A model generated the notes under the pieces. The model did no database searches. It saw only the letters and a program-made list of their open reading frames with translations, and had not been told where the DNA came from. A DNA stretch of 64,000 nt from Rhodospirillales bacterium BBD 1991-14 (lineage in GTDB: Bacteria; Pseudomonadota; Alphaproteobacteria; Kiloniellales; Kiloniellaceae): positions 1 to 64,000 of the forward strand of contig LYSY01000009.1 in NCBI GenBank assembly GCA_001657395.1. The letters run 5' to 3'. The translations under genes were made by a program, and so were the position numbers. Below are positions 32,914 to 42,286 of the stretch, one piece after another (positions within the stretch are counted from its first letter, which is position 1; each line of letters begins with the position of its first letter).

Positions 32914-33875
32914 CCGCGCCGCGCCCCGTCATTGCGGTTGACTGGGGCACATCATCGTTTCGCGCCTATGCCCTGGGTCCCGACGGAGCGACCCAGGACC
33001 ACCGTGCCTCAGAGTCCGGTATTCTGCGGGTTGCCGGTGGGGATTTCGCAACCGCCTTTCGGCAGCAGATCGGCGACTGGCTGGACGAACGGCCCGACGC
33101 GCTGGTCGTCATGAGCGGCATGATCGGCAGTCGGCAGGGCTGGATGGAAGTGCCCTACTGCCCCTGTCCCTGCGATCTTTCCATGCTGGCCGCTGGGCTG
33201 AAACGTCTGGACTGGCCGGATTCGGCGCACTGGCCGGGGGTCGAGGTCTGGGTTGTACCCGGCCTCAGCGCCGAAACCGCACCCGGCCTGCCCGATGTCA
33301 TGCGCGGCGAGGAGATGCAGATCTTCGGTGCCTTGCCCGATCTCTCTGCCGAAGGGTCCGGCGAGCGGGCGGTGGTCTGCCTGCCCGGCACTCACAGCAA
33401 GTGGGCGAGCGTCGCCGGCGGGGCGGTGACGGGCTTTGCCACCTACATGACCGGCGAGGTCTATGACGTTCTGCAGGGGCACTCCATCCTCGGGCGGCTG
33501 ATGACCGCGGAACCGGCGGCAGCGGACGCCTGGTTCGAGCAGGGGGTCGCGCTGGGGGCCGAGGGTGCCTTGCTTCGGGTGTTGTTTTCGGCGCGCAGCC
33601 GCGTGCTCAGCGGCACCCTTCCGGAAAGCGCCGTGCGCAGCTACCTCTCCGGCCTCCTGATCGGCCATGAGGTTTCGGCGGCGCTGTGCGATCTCGAATA
33701 CCCGCCGGCCCAGATCGCCCTGCTCGGCGCACCGGCGCTAGAGGCGCTTTACGAGGTTGCCCTGCGCAACCTCGGGTGCGATGTAAAGCGTCTCGATGCC
33801 GAGGTGGCGGCCCAAGGCCTGTTTCAGGTGGCCCGGAGGCTGCTTGACGGCGACACCATCGCGAGGATGCGATGA
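32910..33875 (+). CDS. dgoK: 2-dehydro-3-deoxygalactonokinase
   Basis: 321 residues. The GTG start overlaps the denD stop (GTGA). ASKHA-type kinase fold: phosphate-1 loop AVDWGTSSFRAYAL, then ESGILRV, VVMSGMIGSRQGWMEVPYCPCP, DVMRGEEMQIFGAL, VCLPGTHSKWASV and GFATYMTGEVYDVL, all typical DgoK blocks. It phosphorylates 2-keto-3-deoxy-galactonate at C6 using ATP in the De Ley-Doudoroff pathway. The product is the substrate of the next gene, which overlaps by 4 bp. Confidence 0.95.
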   Translation: MTAPRPVIAVDWGTSSFRAYALGPDGATQDHRASESGILRVAGGDFATAFRQQIGDWLDERPDALVVMSGMIGSRQGWMEVPYCPCPCDLSMLAAGLKRLDWPDSAHWPGVEVWVVPGLSAETAPGLPDVMRGEEMQIFGALPDLSAEGSGERAVVCLPGTHSKWASVAGGAVTGFATYMTGEVYDVLQGHSILGRLMTAEPAAADAWFEQGVALGAEGALLRVLFSARSRVLSGTLPESAVRSYLSGLLIGHEVSAALCDLEYPPAQIALLGAPALEALYEVALRNLGCDVKRLDAEVAAQGLFQVARRLLDGDTIARMR

Positions 33876-34510
33876 CCGATTTCAGGTCCTGGATGGACAG
33901 AATGCCGCTGGTTGCCATCCTGCGCGGCGTCAAGCCGGAGGAGGTTGTCGCCATCGGCCAGGCCTTGCTGGCCGAAGGGATCGGCATCATCGAGGTGCCG
34001 CTGAACTCCCCCAGACCCCTGGACAGCATCGCCGCCCTGGCCGAAGCCTGCGGCGGCGAAGCCCTCGTCGGAGCAGGGACGGTGCTGGATCCCGCCGACG
34101 TCGAAAGGGTCGCCGGGGCGGGCGGGCGGCTGATCGTCACCCCCAATGCAGGCGTGGCCGTTGTCAGGGCGGCAAAGGATCGGGGTCTCTATGCCGTGCC
34201 CGGCTTTGCCACGCCCACCGAAGGGCTTGCCGTGATCGAGGCCGGCGCCGATGCGGTGAAACTGTTTCCGGCAGAGGCCAATCCGCCGCCGGTGGTGAAG
34301 GCCATGCGGGCGGTGTTCCCGCCCGATCTTCCGGTCCTGGCGGTCGGTTCCATCACGCCGGAGAAGATCCCGGGGTACTGGGCGGCGGGGGCCAGGGGCT
34401 TCGGACTGGGCGGCAGCCTCTACCGGCCGGGCGACGATGCCGCCGCCGTGGCCGGCCGCGTGCCTGCCTTCCGCGAGGCGGTGGCCGCAGCCAAGGCTGC
34501 TGAAGCCTAA
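33872..34510 (+). CDS. dgoA: 2-dehydro-3-deoxy-6-phosphogalactonate aldolase
   Basis: 212 residues, a class I KDPG/KDPGal aldolase TIM barrel. LVAILRGVKPEEV opens the barrel, the catalytic Glu is in GIGIIEVPLNSP, GAGTVLDPADV follows, and the Schiff-base Lys is in AVKLFPAEANPP. The LNSP sequence after the Glu fits KDPGal rather than KDPG aldolase. It cleaves 6-phospho-KDGal to pyruvate and glyceraldehyde 3-phosphate. Its ATG overlaps the dgoK stop. It converges on the ParA-like gene with a 6-bp gap. Confidence 0.93.
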   Translation: MTDFRSWMDRMPLVAILRGVKPEEVVAIGQALLAEGIGIIEVPLNSPRPLDSIAALAEACGGEALVGAGTVLDPADVERVAGAGGRLIVTPNAGVAVVRAAKDRGLYAVPGFATPTEGLAVIEAGADAVKLFPAEANPPPVVKAMRAVFPPDLPVLAVGSITPEKIPGYWAAGARGFGLGGSLYRPGDDAAAVAGRVPAFREAVAAAKAAEA

Positions 34511-34516
34511 AGAAAA

Positions 34517-35185
34517 CTAGAGAGAAATCTCGCCGCCAACTGCGATCTTGCCGATCTGCGGATCGCAGTTCTCGATGTAGCGCAGCAGGGGCGCCCAGTC
34601 CTCCTGCAATTCCTCGTTCCTTTGGCCTGAGAGGTCGAAGATGCTGAGGCCCTGGCCCGCGATTTCGGTGTAGACCGTCCGGTGCCGCAGGCGGCCCACC
34701 CCGACGTGGCCGACGCCGAGCATGAAACTGTCCAGTTGCGCGGCGGAGCGGGTGCCCAGCTGCACCCGGTTGCGCACCACAGCGACCGCGGTCTTGCTCT
34801 TGCGGATCGGCTTCAGGGAATCGAGCCTCTTCAGGAAATCCCCCGTCGCCTCGACATCGAAGCCCGACGGCAGTACCGGGACCACCACGACATCGGCGAT
34901 GCGCAGCAGGTCGTCGATCTTGCCCATTTTCATGGCCGCCGGCGAGTCGATGACCAGCCTGTCGACGGCTTTCGGCATCTTGCCGGGGCCGTCGCGCCAG
35001 TCGAGCGGGGTGATCGCCCCGGCGTCCTCAGGGCGTTTCTTGACCCAGCCGAGGGAACTGCCCTGCTTGTCGGCATCGGCGAGGGCCGTGCGCAGGCCGG
35101 CATTGGCGAAGACAGCGGCGAGATGGGTGGCGACCGTGGTCTTGCCACAGCCGCCCTTCGTGTTGGCGACGAGAACCGTAATCAT
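34517..35185 (-). CDS. Orphan ParA/MinD-family ATPase
   Basis: 222 residues. The N-terminus is VLVANTKGGCGKTTVATHLA with the deviant Walker A KGGCGKT; the Walker A' region is ALADADKQGSSLGWVKKR, and the Walker B-like strand is RLVIDSPAAMKMG. The rest (VVVVPVLPSGFDVEATGDFLKRL, VAVVRNRVQLGTRSAAQLDSF) fits short ParA-like proteins that position cargo on the nucleoid. No ParB-like gene or parS is adjacent, so it is not a plasmid partition cassette. A 16-bp palindrome lies 36 bp upstream of the start. It follows the CYTH-CHAD gene on the same strand. Confidence 0.88.
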   Translation of the reverse strand: MITVLVANTKGGCGKTTVATHLAAVFANAGLRTALADADKQGSSLGWVKKRPEDAGAITPLDWRDGPGKMPKAVDRLVIDSPAAMKMGKIDDLLRIADVVVVPVLPSGFDVEATGDFLKRLDSLKPIRKSKTAVAVVRNRVQLGTRSAAQLDSFMLGVGHVGVGRLRHRTVYTEIAGQGLSIFDLSGQRNEELQEDWAPLLRYIENCDPQIGKIAVGGEISL

Positions 35186-35220
35186 GCCGGGAAAGGTACC
35201 TCAGATTCTCCCCAAAGGCC

Positions 35221-35236
35221 CGACCGAATTCGGTCG
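35221..35236. promoter_or_regulatory. Perfect 16-bp palindrome upstream of the ParA-like gene
   Basis: CGACCGAATTCGGTCG is fully self-complementary and has no loop, so it suits a dimeric DNA-binding protein better than an RNA terminator. It is 36 bp upstream of the ParA-like ATG and 43 bp after the CYTH-CHAD stop. Confidence 0.5.
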
Positions 35237-35278
35237 TTACCGGTCTGGGAAGCGCTCTTTCCGGAGCCCCGGTCCGCT

Positions 35279-36871
35279 CTAGCGCTGGGCCTCGTGCCAA
35301 AACGGCTTGGTCTTGGCAAAGGCCTTCCAGGTCGCACGCATTTCAGGTTCGAACTGGGTGACGCCATGGGCGTACCAGCCGATGACCTTGCCCGCGGCCT
35401 GCTCCAGGCCCGCCGGGCGGCGGCGCCCAGCTTGCGGGCTGGTGAGGTCCGCCAGCAGGGTCTCGGCCACGGCCACGTCGTTCAGGTGGCCGAGGCTTTC
35501 CTGCAGGCTGCGCATTGCCTTGATGTACGGCGCGGCCTTCCTCTGCGGATAGAGATCCCGGAAGAACTCGGTGGTGTAGCGCAGCTTCTTCATGCCGATG
35601 CGCACCCTGTGGCGCTGTTCGATCGAAAGATGGGCAAAGCGGCGGCCCAGTTTCAGGGTCTTGCGGTGGCGCTTGCTCAGCAACTTGTCGGCCAGGGTGA
35701 TCAGCGGCTGGTCGAGCCAGACCGCCTGGGCCGGTGTCAGGTCGGCGCAGTGCCAGGCCCGGTCCTCCAGCCAGCCGCCCAATTGCAGGATGAAGCGCGT
35801 GTAGCGCGGGTCGCTGAGGGCATGGCGCACCTGGGCATAGGCCTCTGCGCGGCGTTCGGTCACGGCCTTGCGGAGGACCGCCAGGTCCTTGTCGCCCTCC
35901 CGGTTCAACTCCAGCGGCGCCAGCAGGTCGGCCAGGAAGACATCCCAGTCGCGCGCCGGACCCAGCGCGCCGAGGATCCAGCGCGCTTCTTCGTTCAGGC
36001 GGCTGCGGTGCTCGGGCGGCAGCAGTTCGGAGAACACCGAGAGGGCCGAGCGGAAGCGCCTGAGGCCGACACGCAACTGGTGCACGCCCTCGGGATCGCT
36101 GCCCTCCAGGGCGGCCGCCTCGTTTGCCGTCCAGTGGAGGAGACAGGATTCGAAGATGGCCGCCAAGGCGTCGTCGGCCTTCATGTCCGCCTTCAGGGCC
36201 AGCGGCTTGGCGCGGTGCCAGGCGGGCCGGCGCCCGGTCGCCAGCGCATATCCGCGGGTCGACTTGCTCCGGGTTTCCAGTTGGGTCGGCGCAATGTCCT
36301 GCAGAGAAAGCGCAAGGTCGAAGAGGGCGCGGGGGGAGCCCTCGACCAGTTCCAGCTCGATTTCGGCGAGCGGCTGGACCGTCCCGGCCGCCTCGATCTG
36401 GCCGCGGTCGAAAGCGGCTTCGATGACCTTGAGACGGCCGAGGGAGTCCGTGCCGTTCACCTTCTGCACTTCACGGTGCACACGGGTGGTGAACACCGGG
36501 CGCAGTTCGCCGGGCAGGATCAGCCCCAGGGCGGCGCGGATGCTCGGATCGTCGACGATATCGGGTTGCGGCTCGAGGGACGGGACCGGTCCCTCCCACT
36601 CGCTGCGGCTGAACAGCCCCGCCGCCTCGGCATCGCCGCTCTTGACCGTCTGGATGAAACGTTCGCCGTCCCGGCGTATGCGGAACGCCAGTCCGCGCTT
36701 GCGCAGCCGCAGGTCCGCGGTGTCGTAGTAGACGTTCTCGAGATTCTTGGTCTTGGGCGCAGATTCCTGCCCGCCGCAGAGCTGGGGCGCCTGCCAGAGC
36801 CGCTCGAGAACCGCCGGCTCCGCCGTCAGCTTCAGTTCGATTTCCGTTCCTGTGGAAGGTTCACCCGCCAT
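35279..36871 (-). CDS. CYTH-CHAD domain protein (inorganic triphosphatase-like)
   Basis: 530 residues from ATG 36871; a TTG 24 codons upstream also opens the frame. The CYTH domain (about 8-205) begins with the ExExK motif EIELKL and continues with VYYDTADLRLRKRGLAFRIRR, FIQTVKSG and LAEIELELVEG, the charged tunnel residues that bind triphosphate and metal. The CHAD domain (about 225-515) has the His-containing helices EGVHQLRVGLRRFRSAL, LGPARDWDVFLADL, RHRVRIGMKKLRYTTEFF and LQESLGHLNDVAVAETLL. CHAD binds polyphosphate; CYTH hydrolyses inorganic triphosphate in related proteins. It is divergent from the SixA-like phosphatase gene. Confidence 0.93.
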   Translation of the reverse strand: MAGEPSTGTEIELKLTAEPAVLERLWQAPQLCGGQESAPKTKNLENVYYDTADLRLRKRGLAFRIRRDGERFIQTVKSGDAEAAGLFSRSEWEGPVPSLEPQPDIVDDPSIRAALGLILPGELRPVFTTRVHREVQKVNGTDSLGRLKVIEAAFDRGQIEAAGTVQPLAEIELELVEGSPRALFDLALSLQDIAPTQLETRSKSTRGYALATGRRPAWHRAKPLALKADMKADDALAAIFESCLLHWTANEAAALEGSDPEGVHQLRVGLRRFRSALSVFSELLPPEHRSRLNEEARWILGALGPARDWDVFLADLLAPLELNREGDKDLAVLRKAVTERRAEAYAQVRHALSDPRYTRFILQLGGWLEDRAWHCADLTPAQAVWLDQPLITLADKLLSKRHRKTLKLGRRFAHLSIEQRHRVRIGMKKLRYTTEFFRDLYPQRKAAPYIKAMRSLQESLGHLNDVAVAETLLADLTSPQAGRRRPAGLEQAAGKVIGWYAHGVTQFEPEMRATWKAFAKTKPFWHEAQR

Positions 36872-37175
36872 CGAAAGTGTCCATACTCCTGGTGTTTCGG
36901 CACGCTTGGTGATCGCATCGGCAAACAGCGTCCAACCCGGCAAACTGCCGTTCTTGCTTCCGAAGTCAGCCTATCGTGTTATGGACGCCAGCCCGAATTC
37001 TTTCGTCGCCCTCACCGGATTTGATGCACGGCGAGGGCGATCATTTCATTTTTGTTAAACTATACCTTTGCGGAAATTCATCCATACCCGCAAGAAAAAA
37101 ACAGACGTCTTGGTCATCGTAACCACGCTACGAGCCCATTAAGATTCGTATGCGAACAAGAATTGGCGGGATTCA

Positions 37176-37685
37176 ATGCCTCATCTGCTGCTGCTGCGCC
37201 ACGCGAAATCCAGCTGGGACGATCCCTCCCTGGCGGACTTTGATCGTCCCTTGGCCCCGCGCGGCGAAAGGGCTGCCCGGGAGATGGGGAAGTGGATCGG
37301 CAAGCGCAAGTGGCGCCCGATGCTGGTGCTGTGTTCCACGGCGGCCCGTGCGGTCCAGACCCTGGACCTGGTTCTGGCGGAACTGCCGAAGGCGCCGGAG
37401 GTACGCCTCTACAAGTCGCTCTATCTGGCCCCGCCGAGCCGCATGCTGCGCCTGCTGGCCAGCCAGCCAGCCGAGACCGGCAGCATCATGATCGTGGCGC
37501 ACAACCCGGGCATGGAAAACCTGGCGATGCAGCTTGCGGCGGACGACAGCTCGACCGCCGCGCGGTCGATGGCCGAGAAGTATCCCACCGCCGCCTTGGC
37601 GCACTTCAAGCTTGTGGCCTGGCCGGAGGCGGGGGGCGGCGGCGCCGTGCTGAAGGACTTCGTGCGGCCGCGGGATCTTGGATAG
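37176..37685 (+). CDS. SixA-like histidine phosphatase
   Basis: 169 residues. The histidine-phosphatase signature is LLLLRHAKSSWDDP (phospho-accepting His in RHAKS), followed by PLAPRGERAAREMG, VLCSTAARAVQTLDLV and the second His in IMIVAHNPGMENLA. SixA proteins remove phosphate from histidine phosphotransfer domains or PTS proteins. Start is the ATG at 37176. The divergent CYTH-CHAD neighbour suggests a phosphate or polyphosphate link, which is inference. Confidence 0.9.
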   Translation: MPHLLLLRHAKSSWDDPSLADFDRPLAPRGERAAREMGKWIGKRKWRPMLVLCSTAARAVQTLDLVLAELPKAPEVRLYKSLYLAPPSRMLRLLASQPAETGSIMIVAHNPGMENLAMQLAADDSSTAARSMAEKYPTAALAHFKLVAWPEAGGGGAVLKDFVRPRDLG

Positions 37686-37707
37686 CTCTGTGGGCGGGCC
37701 GGAGGCG

Positions 37708-37762
37708 TAGAGCGGCGGCGCTGCCCGGGGTGCCGTGTTTCCAAAGGCCGGAACATGCTCTA
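37708..37762. repeat. Short TAGAGC...GCTCTA palindromic element
   Basis: TAGAGC (37708-37713) and GCTCTA (37757-37762) enclose 43 bp. Next to the right end, GTTTCC and GGAAC form a short bulged stem. The ends match the terminal repeats of the larger element at 16568-16666, so it may be a diverged or deleted relative. Confidence 0.5.
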
Positions 37763-37799
37763 GCCTGCCGGAAAGATGCAAACAGGAGGAATACGGCCC

Positions 37800-39581
37800 G
37801 TGAAGATCGCAGAAATGGATCGGCGTCTGCGCAGCCAAAGCTGGTTCAACAACCAGGACAATCCCAGCATGACGGCGCTCTACCTGGAGCGCTACCTGAA
37901 CTATGGTCTGACGAGGGACGAACTGATGGGCGGCAAGCCGATCATCGGCATCGCCCAGACCGGCAGCGATCTTTCCCCCTGCAACCGCATCCATGTGGAC
38001 CTGGCGCGGCGGATGCGCGACGGCATCCGCGATGCCGGCGGGGTCGCCTTCGAGTTTCCGGTCCATCCGATCCAGGAAAGCGGGCGCCGTCCGACGGCGG
38101 CGCTCGACCGCAATCTCGCCTATCTCGGGCTGGTGGAGATCCTCCACGGCTACCCCATCGACGGCGTGATCCTGACCACCGGCTGCGACAAGACGACACC
38201 AGCCTGCCTGATGGCCGCGGCGACGGTCGACATGCCGGCAATCGCCCTCAACGGCGGGCCGATGCTGAACGGCTGGTGGAACGGCAAGCGTGTCGGTTCC
38301 GGCACCATCGTCTGGGAGGCGCGCAAACGCCACGCGGCCGGTGAGATCGGCTACGAGGAGTTTATCGCCATCGTCGCCGCCTCGGCGCCCAGCGCCGGCC
38401 ACTGCAACACCATGGGAACGGCCTCCTCCATGAACTCCCTGGCCGAGGCGCTGGGCATGATGCTGCCCGGCTCTGCGGCCATTCCGGCGCCCTACCGCGA
38501 GCGCGGGCAGATGGCCTACGACACCGGCAGGCGCATTGTCGAGATGGTCTGGGAGGAACTGACTCCCTCCAAGATCATGACCCGCGAGGCCTTCGAAAAC
38601 GCCATCGTGGTCAATTCGGCGATCGGCGGGTCGACCAACTGCCCGCCCCATATCACCGCCATTGCGCGTCATATGGGCGTGGAGCTGGAGATCGAGGACT
38701 GGCAGAACCTGGGCCACGACATCCCGCTGCTGGTGAACATGCAGCCGGCGGGGGAGTATCTGGGTGAGGACTACTTCCGCGCCGGCGGCGTTCCCGCCGT
38801 CATCGGGGAGCTGATCCGCGCCGGAAAGATCAAGACCGACGCCATGACCGTTTCCGGTCAGACCATCGGCGACATGCACAGCGACATCGTGGCCAGCGAC
38901 CGCGCCGTGATCCGCTCCTACGACGAACCCTTGATGGAAGACGCCGGCTTCGTGGTGCTTTCGGGCAACCTCTTCGACGCCGCGATCATGAAGACCTCGG
39001 TGATCAGCGAAGACTTCCGCCGGCGTTATCTCTCCACGCCCGGTGCGGAGAACAGTTTCGAAGGCCGGGCCATCGTTTTCGAGGGGCCGGAGGACTATCA
39101 CCAGAGGATCAACGACCCCGCGCTGGAGATCGACGAGACCTGCCTGCTCTTCGTGCGCGGCGCCGGGCCGATCGGCTACCCGGGTTCGGCGGAGGTGGTG
39201 AACATGCAGCCGCCCGACGCCCTCATCAAGGCGGGCATTTCCGAACTGCCGACCATCGGCGACGGGCGGCAGAGCGGCACCTCCGGCAGCCCCTCGATCC
39301 TCAACGCCTCGCCGGAATCGGCTGCGAAGTCGGGACTGGCGATCATTCAGACCGGCGACCGCGTGCGCGTCGACCTCAACACCCGAAGTGTCGACCTGCT
39401 GATCAGCGATGAGGAGATGGACGCGCGCTGGGCGGCCTACGAGCCGCCGGCATTGAAGCACCAGACGCCCTGGCAGGAGATCTACCGCGGCATGGTCGGG
39501 CAGCTTGCCACGGGCGGCTGTCTGGAACCGGCGGTGCACTACCACCAGGTGGTCAAGGACCTGCCGCGGGACTCTCACTAG
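37800..39581 (+). CDS. xylD: IlvD/Edd-family sugar-acid dehydratase, XylD (D-xylonate dehydratase)-like
   Basis: 593 residues from GTG 37800, with AGGAGGA nine bases upstream. Iron-sulfur cysteines lie in SDLSPCNRIH, TTGCDKTTPACLM and SAGHCNTMGTASSMN; the active-site Ser region is GDGRQSGTSGSPSILNASPES. FNNQDNPSMTALYLERYLNYG, QESGRRPTAALDRNLAYLGLVE and NMQPAGEYLGEDYF match, as I recall it, Caulobacter XylD much more than IlvD or Edd. These enzymes dehydrate C5/C6 aldonic acids to 2-keto-3-deoxy acids. Xylonate, arabinonate, galactonate and fuconate are all possible substrates. The next gene (SDR) follows by about 50 bp. Confidence 0.92.
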   Translation: MKIAEMDRRLRSQSWFNNQDNPSMTALYLERYLNYGLTRDELMGGKPIIGIAQTGSDLSPCNRIHVDLARRMRDGIRDAGGVAFEFPVHPIQESGRRPTAALDRNLAYLGLVEILHGYPIDGVILTTGCDKTTPACLMAAATVDMPAIALNGGPMLNGWWNGKRVGSGTIVWEARKRHAAGEIGYEEFIAIVAASAPSAGHCNTMGTASSMNSLAEALGMMLPGSAAIPAPYRERGQMAYDTGRRIVEMVWEELTPSKIMTREAFENAIVVNSAIGGSTNCPPHITAIARHMGVELEIEDWQNLGHDIPLLVNMQPAGEYLGEDYFRAGGVPAVIGELIRAGKIKTDAMTVSGQTIGDMHSDIVASDRAVIRSYDEPLMEDAGFVVLSGNLFDAAIMKTSVISEDFRRRYLSTPGAENSFEGRAIVFEGPEDYHQRINDPALEIDETCLLFVRGAGPIGYPGSAEVVNMQPPDALIKAGISELPTIGDGRQSGTSGSPSILNASPESAAKSGLAIIQTGDRVRVDLNTRSVDLLISDEEMDARWAAYEPPALKHQTPWQEIYRGMVGQLATGGCLEPAVHYHQVVKDLPRDSH

Positions 39582-39606
39582 GGCGCGCTGCCGCAGTTAG
39601 GAATGA

Positions 39607-40371
<765 letters not shown>

Positions 40372-40397
40372 CGTCGTATCGACTTGCGTCGAAAAAC

Positions 40398-41339
40398 CTA
40401 AAGGCCTTCCAGAAACCTGTCGCGGGCGCGTACGGCGGCTTGGATGTGCTCGACGGTGAGGCCGCAGCAGGCGCCGATGATCCGGGTGCCTTGCTTCAGC
40501 CAGTCGAGGAAGAAGTCTTCCATGCGCTGGGGGTCGATGACGTCGACGAAACGCCAGTCCGGCATTTCGAAGTAGCCGCCGTCGGGGTAGGCCATCAGGG
40601 TGCCGTCGAAGACCTTGCGGGTCTCGGCCTGTGCGGCGGCGATGAGGTCGGCGCCCGAGTGCATGCAGCCGGCGGCATCGACCCCGGCGCCCGGCAGCAG
40701 GCCGGTGACTGCGCTCAGCGGCAGGTCGTCGACATGATAGAAACTGATCGCCTCGCCCCGGTCATTGCGCCGGGCGCTGAGGCCGAACCAGATCGGCAGG
40801 CCCGTGGCCTGGGCGGCCTCCAGGGCGAGCTTTGCCCGGACTGGGTGATACATCATCTCCAGGATAATCAAATCGACACCGGATGCTTTCAGGATTCCCG
40901 CCAGCTCGTGGAGGGCGTCTGAAAGCGCGGCATCGCTGGGTATGGCGCTGAGATCGCTCTTGTCCGTGCCTTCGGCGATCGGGATCATGTGGGAGAGGGA
41001 GCCGGCGACCACAGCCTTGCCCCCCGGCGCGGCCTCACGGGCATTCAGGGCGGCTTCGACGGCGCGGCGGTTGATCTCCTCGACCCGGTCGCCGTATCCG
41101 GCGGGCGAGAGCATCAGCCGGGAGGAGGCGAAGGTGTTGGCGGTGATCACCTCGGCCCCGACGGCAATATAGTCCCGGTGGATTTCGCTGAGCAGCCGGT
41201 CATTCTCCAGAGTGGCGACGCCGCACCAGGCCGCCGGGTCCATATCGACGCCGCGGCGCTGCAGCTCTGTGCCGGTGGCGCCGTCCAGGATCACCACGCT
41301 GCCGTCATCGAGGCGGCCTTTGAGTTTTTCGTAGGACAT
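40398..41339 (-). CDS. Homocysteine S-methyltransferase family protein
   Basis: 313 residues, a single Zn-dependent methyltransferase barrel. VVILDGATGTELQRRGVDM opens the barrel, ANTFASSRLML follows, the first Zn Cys is in DAAGCMHSGAD, and the pair is in IIGACCGLTVEHI. LEMMYHPVRAKLALEAAQATGLPIWFGLS is also typical. Stand-alone members move methyl groups from S-methylmethionine or betaine-like donors to homocysteine; the methyl donor here is unknown. It converges on the SDR gene and its link to the sugar island is unclear. Confidence 0.88.
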   Translation of the reverse strand: MSYEKLKGRLDDGSVVILDGATGTELQRRGVDMDPAAWCGVATLENDRLLSEIHRDYIAVGAEVITANTFASSRLMLSPAGYGDRVEEINRRAVEAALNAREAAPGGKAVVAGSLSHMIPIAEGTDKSDLSAIPSDAALSDALHELAGILKASGVDLIILEMMYHPVRAKLALEAAQATGLPIWFGLSARRNDRGEAISFYHVDDLPLSAVTGLLPGAGVDAAGCMHSGADLIAAAQAETRKVFDGTLMAYPDGGYFEMPDWRFVDVIDPQRMEDFFLDWLKQGTRIIGACCGLTVEHIQAAVRARDRFLEGL

Positions 41340-41605
41340 CAGGGCACCGCCGCTAGCTTTCTTTCATAAGGAGTTGCCACAGGGAGTTGCTCACAATGCT
41401 TGTCGGTCGCGACGGCATGGGCGTCAAGGTATTCCGGGTCGTGTTGAAGCCGATCGAAAGCCTCATGGACCTTGGTAAAGGTCTCTTCTTTCTCCACTGC
41501 CGGTGATTGCCACTTCATCCTTGGTCAAGCCTCTTGAAGACTGATTTACCTCAGCCTTTCAACATGTTGAGATTGCGCTGGCTGAGCATCATGGAGGTCT
41601 GGAGA

Positions 41606-42274
41606 ATGGAAAGCACAGCGTTTTTGACGATGGATTGGCTTCACGGCGATCTTGCGATTGCCGCTTTCATCGCAGGGGTCTGGACTGTGACGGTGCTGAG
41701 CCCGGGGCCCAATCTGCTGGCAACGCTCCATACGACCGCGCGCGGCGGCGCCCGCGCTGGCGTGACGACGGCCGCCGGCATTGGTCTCGGCACGGCGATC
41801 TGGTCGGGGCTCAGCCTGGCGGGTCTGGCGGTGCTCTTCGAAACCGTGACCTGGGCCTACACGGCGGTGAAGCTTGCGGGTGCGGCCTATCTCATTGTCA
41901 TCGGCCTGAAGCTGCTGCTGCAGCGCAACGCCGGCGCCGCCCCCGTCCATCCGGCGCAGGCCGCGCCGGTGCCGGGCGGTCTGCGCCGGGCCTTCCTCTT
42001 CGGGCTGGCCACCGACCTCGCCAACCCCAAGGCTGCCGCCTTTTTCGCTTCGCTGTTCGCGGTGTCCGTGCCTGCCGGGGCGCCTCTGGCCTTTCAGGCC
42101 GGGATCTGTGCGCTGGTCGTGGCGATCGCCGCCGGCTGGTATGCCCTGGCGGCGCTGATCTTTTCGCGGCCCCGGGTTGCGGCGGCCTATGCCCGCGCCC
42201 GGCGCTGGATCGAACGGGTGACCGGCGCGCTCTTCATCGCTGCGGGCCTGCGACTGGCGACCGAGCGGTCCTGA
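41606..42274 (+). CDS. LysE/RhtB-family amino-acid exporter
   Basis: 222 residues from ATG 41606, with GGAGGT seven bases upstream. The family signature is FIAGVWTVTVLSPGPNLLATLHTTARGGARAGVTTAAGIGLG; later membrane helices include GAAYLIVIGLKLLLQ, FLFGLATDLANPKAAAFFASLFA and a terminal helix GALFIAAGLRLA. About six membrane segments are predicted. It exports amino acids or derivatives from the cytoplasm; substrate unknown. It is convergent with the EamA transporter gene. Confidence 0.9.
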   Translation: MESTAFLTMDWLHGDLAIAAFIAGVWTVTVLSPGPNLLATLHTTARGGARAGVTTAAGIGLGTAIWSGLSLAGLAVLFETVTWAYTAVKLAGAAYLIVIGLKLLLQRNAGAAPVHPAQAAPVPGGLRRAFLFGLATDLANPKAAAFFASLFAVSVPAGAPLAFQAGICALVVAIAAGWYALAALIFSRPRVAAAYARARRWIERVTGALFIAAGLRLATERS

Positions 42275-42286
42275 GCGCGGCGGAAT

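Noticed and set aside
34517-35185. A plasmid or phage partition cassette
   Set aside because: Only a ParA-like gene is present; there is no ParB-like partner, parS cluster, replication gene or integrase nearby.
34682-37024. A plus-strand open frame of 780 codons
   Set aside because: It lies antisense to the ParA-like and CYTH-CHAD genes, whose motifs are clear. Its translation has no recognisable domain; long antisense frames are common at this GC content.
37173-39578. A minus-strand open frame of 801 codons
   Set aside because: It is antisense to the SixA-like and XylD-type genes and its translation is rich in His, Arg, Gly and Asp without motifs.
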